This document shows positions 39,816 to 47,895 of a DNA stretch of 57,335 bases, in pieces. Source of the DNA: Rhodobacteraceae bacterium UBA6141 (lineage in GTDB: Bacteria > Pseudomonadota > Alphaproteobacteria > Rhodobacterales > Rhodobacteraceae). The stretch is taken from the NCBI GenBank assembly GCA_002423245.1, contig DIVD01000006.1, positions 1 through 57,335 of the forward strand, read 5' to 3'. A program made the position numbers and the translations under genes. Within the stretch, counting starts at the first letter, position 1, and each line of letters starts with the position of its first letter. The notes beneath the pieces were generated by a model, which was not told the origin of the DNA, did not search any database, and worked only from the letters and a program-made list of their open reading frames with translations.

Positions 39816-41095
39816 TCGCGATCCTCGGCAGCCTTCTTCTCGTGCTCTTGCTGATGACGGGGATGCCGGTGGCCTTTGCCATGGCCGTCTCGGGCGCGGC
39901 GGGGCTCTTCGCGGTGGGCGGGCTCGATCTGGTGATGGGGATGATCAAGTCCTCGACGGTCTCCTCGGTCAGCTCCTACGAACTGATCACCATTCCGATG
40001 TTCATCCTGATGGCCGAGTTCATCATCATCTCGCGCATCGCCGACGAGTTGTTCGACGCCACCGCGGTCTGGGTCGGGCGGCTGCCGGGCGGGCTCGGGG
40101 TGGCGGTGGTGCTGGCCGGGGCATTTTTCGGCGCGATCTCGGGGTCGAGCACCGCCTCGGCGGCGACGCTGTCCTCGGCCTCGCTGCCGGCGATGCTGCG
40201 GCAGGGCTATTCGCTGCGCTTCGCCGGGGCGATGGTGGCCGTCACCGGCACGCTGGCGATCCTGATCCCGCCCTCGATCGCGCTGGTGATCTACGGCATC
40301 ATCGCCGATGTGAGCGTGGGCAAGCTGCTGATCGCGGGGGTGGTGCCCGGCTTTCTGTCGGTGCTGGCCCTGGTGACGCTGATCGTCTGCATCTCGCTGC
40401 TGCGCCCGCAGGCGGTGCCGCCGGGGCAGCCCGCGCCCTGGTCCGCGAAGCTCAGGGCGCTGCGGCTCACGCTGCCGATGCTGGTCCTGCTGGGGGCGGT
40501 GACGGGGGTTCTCTATACCGGGATCGCCACGCCCACCGAGGCATCGGCGGTGGGCGCCTCTGCGGCGATGGCGCTGGCGGTGCTGCGCGGCCGGCTCTCG
40601 CTGCGGGCCGCCCGCGACGCGCTTTTCAATACCGCGCGGATCAGCTGCATGATCGCCTTCATCATCCTCGGCGCGCAGATCTTCGGCTATTTCTTCACCC
40701 TCACCCAGGCGACCACCGCCATCGTCGCCTGGGTCGGCGGGCTTGACGTGCCGCCCTACGGGGTGATGCTGGTCATCCTGGTGATCTACCTGATCCTCGG
40801 CTGCTTTCTCGACCAGGTGGCGATCCTGATCCTCACCGTGCCGGTGATCCTGCCGATCGTGACGCAGCTCGGCTTCGATCCGGTGTGGTTCGGGGTGCTG
40901 GTCGTCATGACCGCCGAGATCGGCATGATCACGCCGCCGATGGGCATCAACGTGTTCGTCGTGGCGCGCTACACGGGCCGGCCGGTGCACGAGATCTTTG
41001 CGGGCATCGTGCCGTTCTTCCTCTGTATGCTTGCCATGGTGATCCTTCTGGGCCTGGTGCCCGAGATCATCCTGTGGCTGCCCGGCCGGATGTAG
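39812..41095 (+). CDS. dctM: TRAP transporter large membrane subunit, DctM family
   Basis: The large transmembrane subunit, 427 residues, with about twelve hydrophobic segments. It drives Na+- or H+-coupled uptake of the substrate delivered by DctP. Signature parts are IPMFILMAEFIIISRIADELFD, GAFFGAISGSSTASAATLSS, TGTLAILIPPSIALVIYG and EIGMITPPMGINVFVV. GAAGGAG precedes the ATG, which overlaps the dctQ stop codon (ATGA). Confidence 0.95.
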   Translation: MIAILGSLLLVLLLMTGMPVAFAMAVSGAAGLFAVGGLDLVMGMIKSSTVSSVSSYELITIPMFILMAEFIIISRIADELFDATAVWVGRLPGGLGVAVVLAGAFFGAISGSSTASAATLSSASLPAMLRQGYSLRFAGAMVAVTGTLAILIPPSIALVIYGIIADVSVGKLLIAGVVPGFLSVLALVTLIVCISLLRPQAVPPGQPAPWSAKLRALRLTLPMLVLLGAVTGVLYTGIATPTEASAVGASAAMALAVLRGRLSLRAARDALFNTARISCMIAFIILGAQIFGYFFTLTQATTAIVAWVGGLDVPPYGVMLVILVIYLILGCFLDQVAILILTVPVILPIVTQLGFDPVWFGVLVVMTAEIGMITPPMGINVFVVARYTGRPVHEIFAGIVPFFLCMLAMVILLGLVPEIILWLPGRM

Positions 41096-41125
41096 AAGCG
41101 CCCCGGAAGGGAAAGGAGAACGCCC

Positions 41126-42355
41126 ATGGAGACCAGCACCGCCCCCACCCCGCAGCCTGGCCCTGCCCCGCAACCCGGCCCCGCCGACGCCTGGCAGCCG
41201 CTCGCGGGGGTGCGCGTCATCGACTTCTCGGCGCTGCTGCCGGGGCCGCTCGCCGGGGCGGTGCTGGCCGATCTCGGCGCCGAGGTGCTGAAGATCGAGC
41301 CGCCGGGCGGCGACGGGGTGCGCCAGCGCGAGGTGCTGGCGCCGATCCTGCGCGCCGCCAACCGCAGCAAGGCAAGCCTGGCGATCGACCTCAAGCAGGA
41401 CGGCGCCGCCGCGGTGGTGGCGCGGCTGGCCCGCTGGGCCGACATCGCGCTGGAGAGCTTCCGCCCCGGCGTGGCGGCGCGGCTGGGGATCGACCATGCC
41501 AGCCTGTCGGCGGCGAACCCGCGGATCATCAGCTGCTCGGTCTCGGGCTACGGCCAGACCGGGCCCTGGCGCAACGCGCCGGGGCACGACCTCAACTTCC
41601 TCGCCGCCGGCGGGGCCTTTGCCTTCTCGGGGCACTGGACGGGCCGGCCGCGCCGGTCGGGGATGCCGGTGGCCGACCTCCTGGGCGCGGGCAACGCCGC
41701 CATCGCGATCCTCGCCGCGCTGCACGAGCGCGAGCGCACCGGGCGCGGCATGGCGCTCGATGTCGCGCTGATGGATGCGGTGCTCTTCGGCGTCTCGATG
41801 CGCCACGGGCTCGACCGCGACCGCTGGGTGCCCGATTCGCCCTATCCGACCAACGACATCTTCACCACCGCCGACGAGCGGGAGATCGCGCTTGGCGTCG
41901 GCTCCGAGGAGCATCTGTGGCAGAACTTCCGCAAGGTGATGGCGCCCGACATGCCGATGATCCTCGAGCCCCGCTTCGACACCGACGCGGGCCGGCGCGA
42001 GCATGGCGACGCGCTCTTCGCCGCGCTGACCCAGGCTATCGCGAGGCGCGACGCGGCCGACTGGATGGCGCGCTTCGCCGCCGCCGATGTCCCCGCGAGC
42101 CTGTGCCTCTTTCCCGCCGAGGCGGTGAGGGGCGAGCAGGTCCGCGCCCGCGGCTTCGTCACCGAGGTCGCGGGGCAGGCGCTTTCGGCCTTCCCGGTCG
42201 TGGCGGACGGGCGGCGCCCGGCGATCCGCGGGCCGGCGCCCGAGGTCGGTTCGGGCACGCGGCAGATCCTCGCGATGCTGGGGTTCGCGCCGGCATCGGT
42301 GGAAGAACTGCTGCACGACGGGGTCGTGACGGATGAACCGAAAGCGAGGGGATGA
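41126..42355 (+). CDS. Class III CoA-transferase (CaiB/BaiF family), first copy
   Basis: A CoA-transferase of 409 residues that should move CoA between acids, or an alpha-methylacyl-CoA racemase-like relative. The N-terminal ADLGAEVLKIEPPGGDGVRQ and LARWADIALESFRPGVAARL are family signatures. The expected nucleophile Asp184 is in MPVADLLGAGNAA. A Pro/Gln-rich stretch (PQPGPAPQPGPA) precedes the core. AAGGAG lies before the ATG, and the stop codon overlaps the first possible start of the next gene. Of the three transferases in the cluster, this one is most racemase-like (RSGMPVADL), judged by eye. Confidence 0.9.
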   Translation: METSTAPTPQPGPAPQPGPADAWQPLAGVRVIDFSALLPGPLAGAVLADLGAEVLKIEPPGGDGVRQREVLAPILRAANRSKASLAIDLKQDGAAAVVARLARWADIALESFRPGVAARLGIDHASLSAANPRIISCSVSGYGQTGPWRNAPGHDLNFLAAGGAFAFSGHWTGRPRRSGMPVADLLGAGNAAIAILAALHERERTGRGMALDVALMDAVLFGVSMRHGLDRDRWVPDSPYPTNDIFTTADEREIALGVGSEEHLWQNFRKVMAPDMPMILEPRFDTDAGRREHGDALFAALTQAIARRDAADWMARFAAADVPASLCLFPAEAVRGEQVRARGFVTEVAGQALSAFPVVADGRRPAIRGPAPEVGSGTRQILAMLGFAPASVEELLHDGVVTDEPKARG

Positions 42356-42357
42356 CC

Positions 42358-43602
42358 ATGGCGGGACTGCTTGAAGGGGTCAGGGTGCTCGACCTCACGA
42401 CGATGGGGACCGGCCCCTACGCGACCCAGATCCTCGGCGAATACGGGGCCGACATCGTCAAGCTGGAAACCCCCGAGGGCGATCCGATCCGCAATGTCGG
42501 CCCGGCGCGGCACCCGAAGATGAGCGCGCTCTTCCTCGCCATCGGCGCCGGCAAGCGCAGCCTCGCGCTCGACCTGCGCAAGCCCGAGGCGCGGCCGGTC
42601 TTCGAGCGGCTGGTCGCCCGTGCCGACGTGGTGATCCACAACATGCGCGACCCGGCGGCGAAGAAGCTGGGGCTGGCCTTCGAGGATCTGCGGCGGATCA
42701 ACGAGGGCATCGTGCTCTGCGCGATCCTCGGCTTCGACCGCGGCGGGCCCTATTCCGACCGCCCGGCCTATGACGACCTGATCCAGGGGCTGGTGGCGCT
42801 GCCCGACCTGATGCGCCGCTCGGGCGGCGAGAACCAGTATGTGCCGCTGGCGGTCGCCGACCGGATCACCGGGCTTTTTGCCGCCGAGGCGGTGCTGGCG
42901 GCGATGGTCGCGCGCCTGCGCAGCGGCCAGGCTCAAAGCGTGGTGGTGCCGATGTTCGAGGCGCTGGCGGGCTTCGTGCTGGGCGATCATCTCTACGGCC
43001 ACAGCTTCGTGCCGCCCGAGGGGCCGATGGGCTATCCGCGCCACCTCAACCCCTATCGGCGCCCGTTCCCGACCTCGGACGGGCATATCGGGGTGCTGCC
43101 CTACACCGACCAGCAGTGGCAATCGCTGTTCCGGGTGATCGGGGCGCCCGAACTGGGCGAGGATCCGCGCTTCGCCGGCCTTTACACCCGCACCGCCAAC
43201 ATCGCCGCGCTTTACGAGATCGTCGGGCGCCACCTCGCCAAGCGGCCCTCGGCCGAATGGCTCGATCTGTTCCGCGCGGCCGACGTGCCGGCGATGCGCA
43301 CCAACACGCTCGAGACCGTGCTCGAGGATCCGCAGCTGCAGGCCACCGGCTTCGCCCGCGAGGAAGACCATCCCAGCGAGGGCCGGATCGTGCGCCTGCG
43401 CGGCGCCGTCCGCTGGGAGGGCGAGGCAGACGCACCGCTGCCGAGCCCGGCGCCGCGGCTGGGCGAGCACGGGGCCGAGGTGCTGCGCGAGGCCGGCCTC
43501 GACGAGGAGGCCATCGCCGCGCTGGTGCGGGCGGGCGCGCTGCATCTGCCCGCCGATCCGGGCGCGGCCGCGGCACCCATGGATGCAAGGACGAAAGGAT
43601 AG
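42358..43602 (+). CDS. Class III CoA-transferase (CaiB/BaiF family), second copy
   Basis: A 414-residue family member. The core begins LLEGVRVLDLTTMGTGPYAT and GEYGADIVKLETPEGDPIRN. The nucleophile candidate is Asp168 in PLAVADRITGLFAAEAV. It differs strongly from its two neighbours, for example in NPYRRPFPTSDGHIGVLPYT, so the three are not recent duplicates. GAGGGG is seven bases before the ATG at 42358; an ATG at 42352 overlapping the previous stop codon (ATGA) is the alternative. The next gene starts three bases after the stop codon. Confidence 0.9.
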   Translation: MAGLLEGVRVLDLTTMGTGPYATQILGEYGADIVKLETPEGDPIRNVGPARHPKMSALFLAIGAGKRSLALDLRKPEARPVFERLVARADVVIHNMRDPAAKKLGLAFEDLRRINEGIVLCAILGFDRGGPYSDRPAYDDLIQGLVALPDLMRRSGGENQYVPLAVADRITGLFAAEAVLAAMVARLRSGQAQSVVVPMFEALAGFVLGDHLYGHSFVPPEGPMGYPRHLNPYRRPFPTSDGHIGVLPYTDQQWQSLFRVIGAPELGEDPRFAGLYTRTANIAALYEIVGRHLAKRPSAEWLDLFRAADVPAMRTNTLETVLEDPQLQATGFAREEDHPSEGRIVRLRGAVRWEGEADAPLPSPAPRLGEHGAEVLREAGLDEEAIAALVRAGALHLPADPGAAAAPMDARTKG

Positions 43603-43605
43603 GAC

Positions 43606-45609
43606 ATGACCGAGGTCAGGGATCGCAGCGCCGGGGGCTTCGTGTGGCACCCGCCGCAGGAGCTTGCCGCGAACAGCAACCTCGCGGCCTTCCTCGCCGA
43701 ACATGGGCTGGCCGACTATCCGGCATTGCTCGCCCGCGCCGAGGCCGAGCCGGAATGGTTCTGGAACGAGATCGCGCAGCGGCTCCACTTCTTCCGCCCC
43801 TACGAGCGGGTGCTCGACACCTCGCGCGGGGCGCCCTTCGCGCGCTGGTGCATCGGCGGCACCACCAACGCGGTCGCAAGCTGCATCGAGCGCCACCGCG
43901 GCACCCCCGTCTGGCAGAAGGAGGCGCTGATCTGGGAGGGCGAGGGCGGCGAGGTGCGGCGGCTCGACTATGCCGGGCTTTCGGCGCGGATCGACGCCCT
44001 CGCCGCCGGGCTGCGCCGCGAGGGCTGCGCCCCCGGCGAGGTGGTGGGGCTGTTCCTGCCGAACATCCCCGAGGCGATCGTGGCCTTCTTCGCGGTGGCC
44101 AAGATCGGCGCGGTCGCGCTGCCGATGTTCTCGGGCTTCGGCGCCGGGGCGCTGATCGACCGGCTGAGCGATGCCGGGGCGCGCTTCGTGATCACCGCCG
44201 ACGGCACCTGGCGCCGCGGCGCGGTGGTGCCGCTCAAGGCCACGCTGGACGAGGCATTGCCCGCGCTGCCGCAGATCTCGCGGGTGATCGTGGTGCGCCA
44301 CGCCGGCTGCGCCACCCGGATGCAGGCCCCGCGCGACCTGTGGCTCGACGAGATGGCGACCCCGCCCGCGGGCCCGGTCGCCACCGAGGAGATGGACGCC
44401 GAGGCGCCGCTGATGCTCATGTACACCTCGGGCACCACCGGCAAGCCCAAGGGCACCGTGCACAGCCATTGCGGCTTTGCCGCCAAGATGGCGCTCGATG
44501 TCGGGCTCATCATGGACGTCAAGCCCTCCGACCGCCTGCTGTGGCTCAGCGACATGGGCTGGCTGGTGGGCCCGCTGCTGGCCGTGGGCACCACGCTGCA
44601 CGGCGCGGCGATGCTGATCGCCGAGGGTGGGCCCGACTATCCCGACGCGGGCCGCATGTGGCGGCTGGTCGATGCGCACGCGATCAGCTTCCTCGGCATC
44701 GCCCCGACCATGGCGCGCAGCTTCATCCGCAGCGGCGGCGGCGGGATCGAGGGCTACGGCCTCGGCTCGCTGCGCATCTGCGCCTCCACCGGAGAGCCCT
44801 GGACCCCCGAGGCATGGTGGTGGACCTTCGAGAATGTCTGCCGCCGCCGGGTGCCGATCCTGAACTATTCGGGCGGCACCGAGATCGGCGGCGGCATCCT
44901 GTCGGGCAATGTGCTGACCCCGATGAAGCCCTGCGCCTTCAGCGGGCCGATCCCGGGGATGGGGGCCGATATCGTCGATGCCGCGGGCCAGCCCGTGCCG
45001 CGGGGCGAGGTGGGCGAGCTGGTCCTGCGCCGCCCCTCGATCGGGCTCACCCGCAGCCTGTGGAAGAACGACGACGAGCGCTATCTCAGTGCCTACTGGC
45101 GCGAGATTCCGGGCATGTGGCATCAGGGCGACCGCGCCCGCGTCGATGAGGACGGCGCCTGGTACATCATCGGCCGCTCGGACGACACGCTGAAGATCGC
45201 GGGCAAGCGCACCGGCCCGACCGAGATCGAGGCCCTGCTGCACGGCACCGGAAAGGTGGCCGAGGCCGCCGCCATCGGCCTGCCCGATCCGGTCAAGGGG
45301 CAGGCGATCGGCTGCTTCGTCACCCTGGTGGCGGGGCAGGACTGGAGCCCCGAGCTTGCGCGCGAACTCGAAGAGGCGGTGGTCGCAGGGCTGGGGGTGC
45401 CGTTCCGGCCGCGCTTCATCCTTCCGGTCTCGGACCTGCCGAGGACGCGGAACATGAAGGTCATGCGCCGCGTGGTCCGCGCCGCCTGCCTGGACGAGCC
45501 GGCGGGCGACCTGTCGTCGCTCGTCAATCCCGAGGTGGTCGAGGAGATCCGCGCCGCCGCGCGCGGGCAGCGCGACCAGAAGAGCAGCAAGAGCGGAGAG
45601 ACGGCATGA
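43606..45609 (+). CDS. AMP-forming acyl-CoA synthetase (acetyl-/acetoacetyl-CoA synthetase-like)
   Basis: An ATP-dependent acid:CoA ligase of 667 residues. The P-loop is LMYTSGTTGKPKGTVHSH (around residue 273), and the gate/hinge region ends YIIGRSDDTLKIAGKRTGPT. The catalytic lysine of the C-terminal domain is in RTRNMKVMRRVVRA (about 619). The N-terminal part has the AcsA-type cap (WFWNEIAQRLHFFRPYERVLD). A role in activating the imported acid or a breakdown product is inferred from the cluster. The stop codon overlaps the next CoA-transferase start (ATGA). Confidence 0.92.
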   Translation: MTEVRDRSAGGFVWHPPQELAANSNLAAFLAEHGLADYPALLARAEAEPEWFWNEIAQRLHFFRPYERVLDTSRGAPFARWCIGGTTNAVASCIERHRGTPVWQKEALIWEGEGGEVRRLDYAGLSARIDALAAGLRREGCAPGEVVGLFLPNIPEAIVAFFAVAKIGAVALPMFSGFGAGALIDRLSDAGARFVITADGTWRRGAVVPLKATLDEALPALPQISRVIVVRHAGCATRMQAPRDLWLDEMATPPAGPVATEEMDAEAPLMLMYTSGTTGKPKGTVHSHCGFAAKMALDVGLIMDVKPSDRLLWLSDMGWLVGPLLAVGTTLHGAAMLIAEGGPDYPDAGRMWRLVDAHAISFLGIAPTMARSFIRSGGGGIEGYGLGSLRICASTGEPWTPEAWWWTFENVCRRRVPILNYSGGTEIGGGILSGNVLTPMKPCAFSGPIPGMGADIVDAAGQPVPRGEVGELVLRRPSIGLTRSLWKNDDERYLSAYWREIPGMWHQGDRARVDEDGAWYIIGRSDDTLKIAGKRTGPTEIEALLHGTGKVAEAAAIGLPDPVKGQAIGCFVTLVAGQDWSPELARELEEAVVAGLGVPFRPRFILPVSDLPRTRNMKVMRRVVRAACLDEPAGDLSSLVNPEVVEEIRAAARGQRDQKSSKSGETA

Positions 45610-46862
45610 GCCTCGACACGAATGCCGCCGCGCAGGCGGCGGGGGGCGCGCGCTTCGACGCGCTGAAGGGCGTCACGGTGCTTGACATCTCGAAGGTGCT
45701 GGCCGGGCCGATCTGCGCGCAGTATCTGGGCGATCTGGGCGCCGAGGTCATCAAGATCGAGCCGGTGGGGGTGGGCGACGACACCCGAACCTGGCCCCCC
45801 TTCGTCGCCGGGGAAAGCGCGGTCTTTCTCAGCGTCAACAAGAACAAGCGCAGCCTCGCGCTGGACCTCAAGCGCCCCGAGGGGCTGGCGGTGCTGCACC
45901 GGATGGTGGCGCAGAGCGATGTGGTGATCGAAAGCTTCCGCACCGGCGTGGCGGAACGGCTGGGTATCGACTACGAGACGCTGCGCAAGCTGCGGCCCGG
46001 GCTGATCCATGCCAGCATCTCGGGCTTTGGCCGCAGCGGGCCGCTGGCGGACAGTCCCGGCTACGACGTGATGGTGCAGGCGTTCAGCGGCATCATGAGC
46101 ATCACCGGCGACAAGGGCGGCTCGCCGGTGCGCATCCCGATCTCTCCGCTGGACCAGACGACCGGCATCCACACCGCGCTGGGGATCGTCGCGGCGCTGC
46201 GCCGCCGCGACCAGACCGGCGAGGGCGCCGCGATCCAGACATCGCTTTACGAGACGGCGCTCGGCTTTCTCGGCTACATCGCGCAGATCTACTGGGCCAC
46301 CGGCAAGGCGCCCGAACCCGTCGGCTCGGGCCATGAATCGCTGTGCCCCTACCAGGCCTTCGCCGCCGCCGACGGCCATATCCTGATCGCGGTGGGCAGC
46401 GACAAGGTCTGGCGCGCCTTCGCCCCCGCGGTGGGGCTGGGCGCGGTGCGCGACGATCCGCGCTTTGCGACCAATCAGGCGCGCGTCGCGCATTTCGCCG
46501 AAACGGTGGCCATGGTCGCCGACGTGATCGCACGGCGCAGCGTGGCCGAATGGTGCGACATCCTCGGCAAGGCGGGCGTGCCGCATTCGCCGATCAACAC
46601 GGTTCCCGCCAGCCTCGAGCAGCCGCAGGCGCATGAGCGCGGGATGGTGACGCGCGTCCACCACCCGGCCGTGGGCGAGGTTCCGGCGATCGCGATCCCG
46701 ATCCTGTTTGCCGGCTGCGACCGCTCGCCCCGCTCGGCAGCGCCGATGCTGGGCGAGCACAGCACCGGGATCCTGCGCCGCTTCGATCTTGGCGAGGACG
46801 AGATTTCGGCGCTGGTCGCGCAGGGCGTCGTCGGCACGGGGCCGACGGGCGCGGACGGCTAG
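45606..46862 (+). CDS. Class III CoA-transferase (CaiB/BaiF family), third copy
   Basis: A 418-residue family member, the one closest to the common formyl-CoA or succinyl-CoA-dependent transferases. Features are LKGVTVLDISKVLAGPICAQ, GAEVIKIEPVGVGDDTRTW, NKNKRSLALDLKRPEG and GFGRSGPLADSPGYDVMVQA. The nucleophile candidate Asp183 is in ISPLDQTTGIHTALGI. GGAGAG precedes the ATG, which overlaps the acyl-CoA synthetase stop codon. It is the last enzyme gene before the IclR regulator. Confidence 0.92.
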   Translation: MSLDTNAAAQAAGGARFDALKGVTVLDISKVLAGPICAQYLGDLGAEVIKIEPVGVGDDTRTWPPFVAGESAVFLSVNKNKRSLALDLKRPEGLAVLHRMVAQSDVVIESFRTGVAERLGIDYETLRKLRPGLIHASISGFGRSGPLADSPGYDVMVQAFSGIMSITGDKGGSPVRIPISPLDQTTGIHTALGIVAALRRRDQTGEGAAIQTSLYETALGFLGYIAQIYWATGKAPEPVGSGHESLCPYQAFAAADGHILIAVGSDKVWRAFAPAVGLGAVRDDPRFATNQARVAHFAETVAMVADVIARRSVAEWCDILGKAGVPHSPINTVPASLEQPQAHERGMVTRVHHPAVGEVPAIAIPILFAGCDRSPRSAAPMLGEHSTGILRRFDLGEDEISALVAQGVVGTGPTGADG

Positions 46863-46967
46863 CCCCGGCGTTACGCTGCGTCAAGGCGCGCGGCGGGCGG
46901 GTGCATGTCGGCGCGGAATCGGATAGGCGGCGCAGGAGCCGGGGCGGAGGCCGGACGGAAAGGCATG

Positions 46968-47843
46968 ATGGAGACACCCGAGGACGACGACACCGCGCCC
47001 GAGCGCATCCGCCACGGCCCGCGCTCGCTCCTGCGGACGCTGAGGATCATCGAGAACATCGCGATGCAGCCCGGTGCGGTATCCCTGACGCAACTGAGCC
47101 AGGAGCTGGACCTGCCCAAGAGCAGCCTGCTGGGCATGTTGCGCGAGCTGACCGAGCACCGCTATCTGGAAAGCGTCGGCGGCGGCTACGCGCTCGGCCC
47201 CTCGGCGCATCGCCTCGCGGTGGCGATCCTGCCGGGATTCTCGCTGGTGCGGATGGCGCGGCCGGTGCTGCGCGAGATGGCCGAACGCTCGGGCGAGACC
47301 GCGCTTCTGGCGGTCCTCGAAGCCGAGATCGGGCGCCTCGTCTATATCGACATCTGCGAAACCGACCGCGTCGTGCGCTACACCGTTCCGGTGGGCACGA
47401 CGCGGCCGCTCTACTGCACCGCGGCGGGCCGGATCCTGCTGGCCGGGCAGCCGGAGGAGCGGGTGGCGCGCTACCTCAAGGCGCTGGCGGCGCGGGGCGA
47501 GCCGCTGCAGCCGCCGCTGCGGCCGGCCGAGGTGAGGGCGGCGCTGGACAGGGTGCGCGCCGAGGGGGTCTCGATCACCCAGGGCGACTACCTGCCCGAA
47601 GTGGCCGGGGTGGCCGCGCCCGTCCTCGACCGGGAGGGGCTGGTCGTCGGGGCCCTGACCCTCGGCATCCCGATCGAGCGCAGCAAGCCGAACCTTCGGC
47701 AGCTGACCGAGATGACCCGCGCCGCAGCCCAGGGGCTTTCGGCCGATCTCGGACATGCCGGCGCGCCGCGCGCGGCGCTCGGCAAGGAGGTGGACGGCAA
47801 GGCGGGGGACGGCAAGGCGGGGGACGGCAGCGGCACGCCCTGA
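46968..47843 (+). CDS. IclR-family transcriptional regulator
   Basis: A regulator of 291 residues, probably of the upstream catabolic cluster. The winged helix-turn-helix is in VSLTQLSQELDLPKSSLLGM with LRELTEHRYLESVGGGYALG. The ligand-binding domain contains VGTTRPLYCTAAGRILLAG and GVSITQGDYLPEVAGVAAPV. The C-terminal tail GKAGDGKAGDG is encoded by perfect 15-bp repeats and is not part of the family fold. GGAAAGG lies four bases before the ATG at 46968; earlier ATGs at 46905 and 46965 are possible. It sits 105 bp after the third CoA-transferase, same strand. Confidence 0.9.
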   Translation: METPEDDDTAPERIRHGPRSLLRTLRIIENIAMQPGAVSLTQLSQELDLPKSSLLGMLRELTEHRYLESVGGGYALGPSAHRLAVAILPGFSLVRMARPVLREMAERSGETALLAVLEAEIGRLVYIDICETDRVVRYTVPVGTTRPLYCTAAGRILLAGQPEERVARYLKALAARGEPLQPPLRPAEVRAALDRVRAEGVSITQGDYLPEVAGVAAPVLDREGLVVGALTLGIPIERSKPNLRQLTEMTRAAAQGLSADLGHAGAPRAALGKEVDGKAGDGKAGDGSGTP

Positions 47844-47895
47844 AATGCCCTGCGCGCGGCTTGCATTGCCGCGGCCGATCGGGGATGACTGGGCG

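Noticed and set aside
41842..45243. 1133-residue open frame on the minus strand
   Set aside because: It lies opposite two CoA-transferase genes and the acyl-CoA synthetase gene, whose proteins match known families; the translation is Arg/His/Gly-rich with no domain. Long antisense frames are expected at this GC content.
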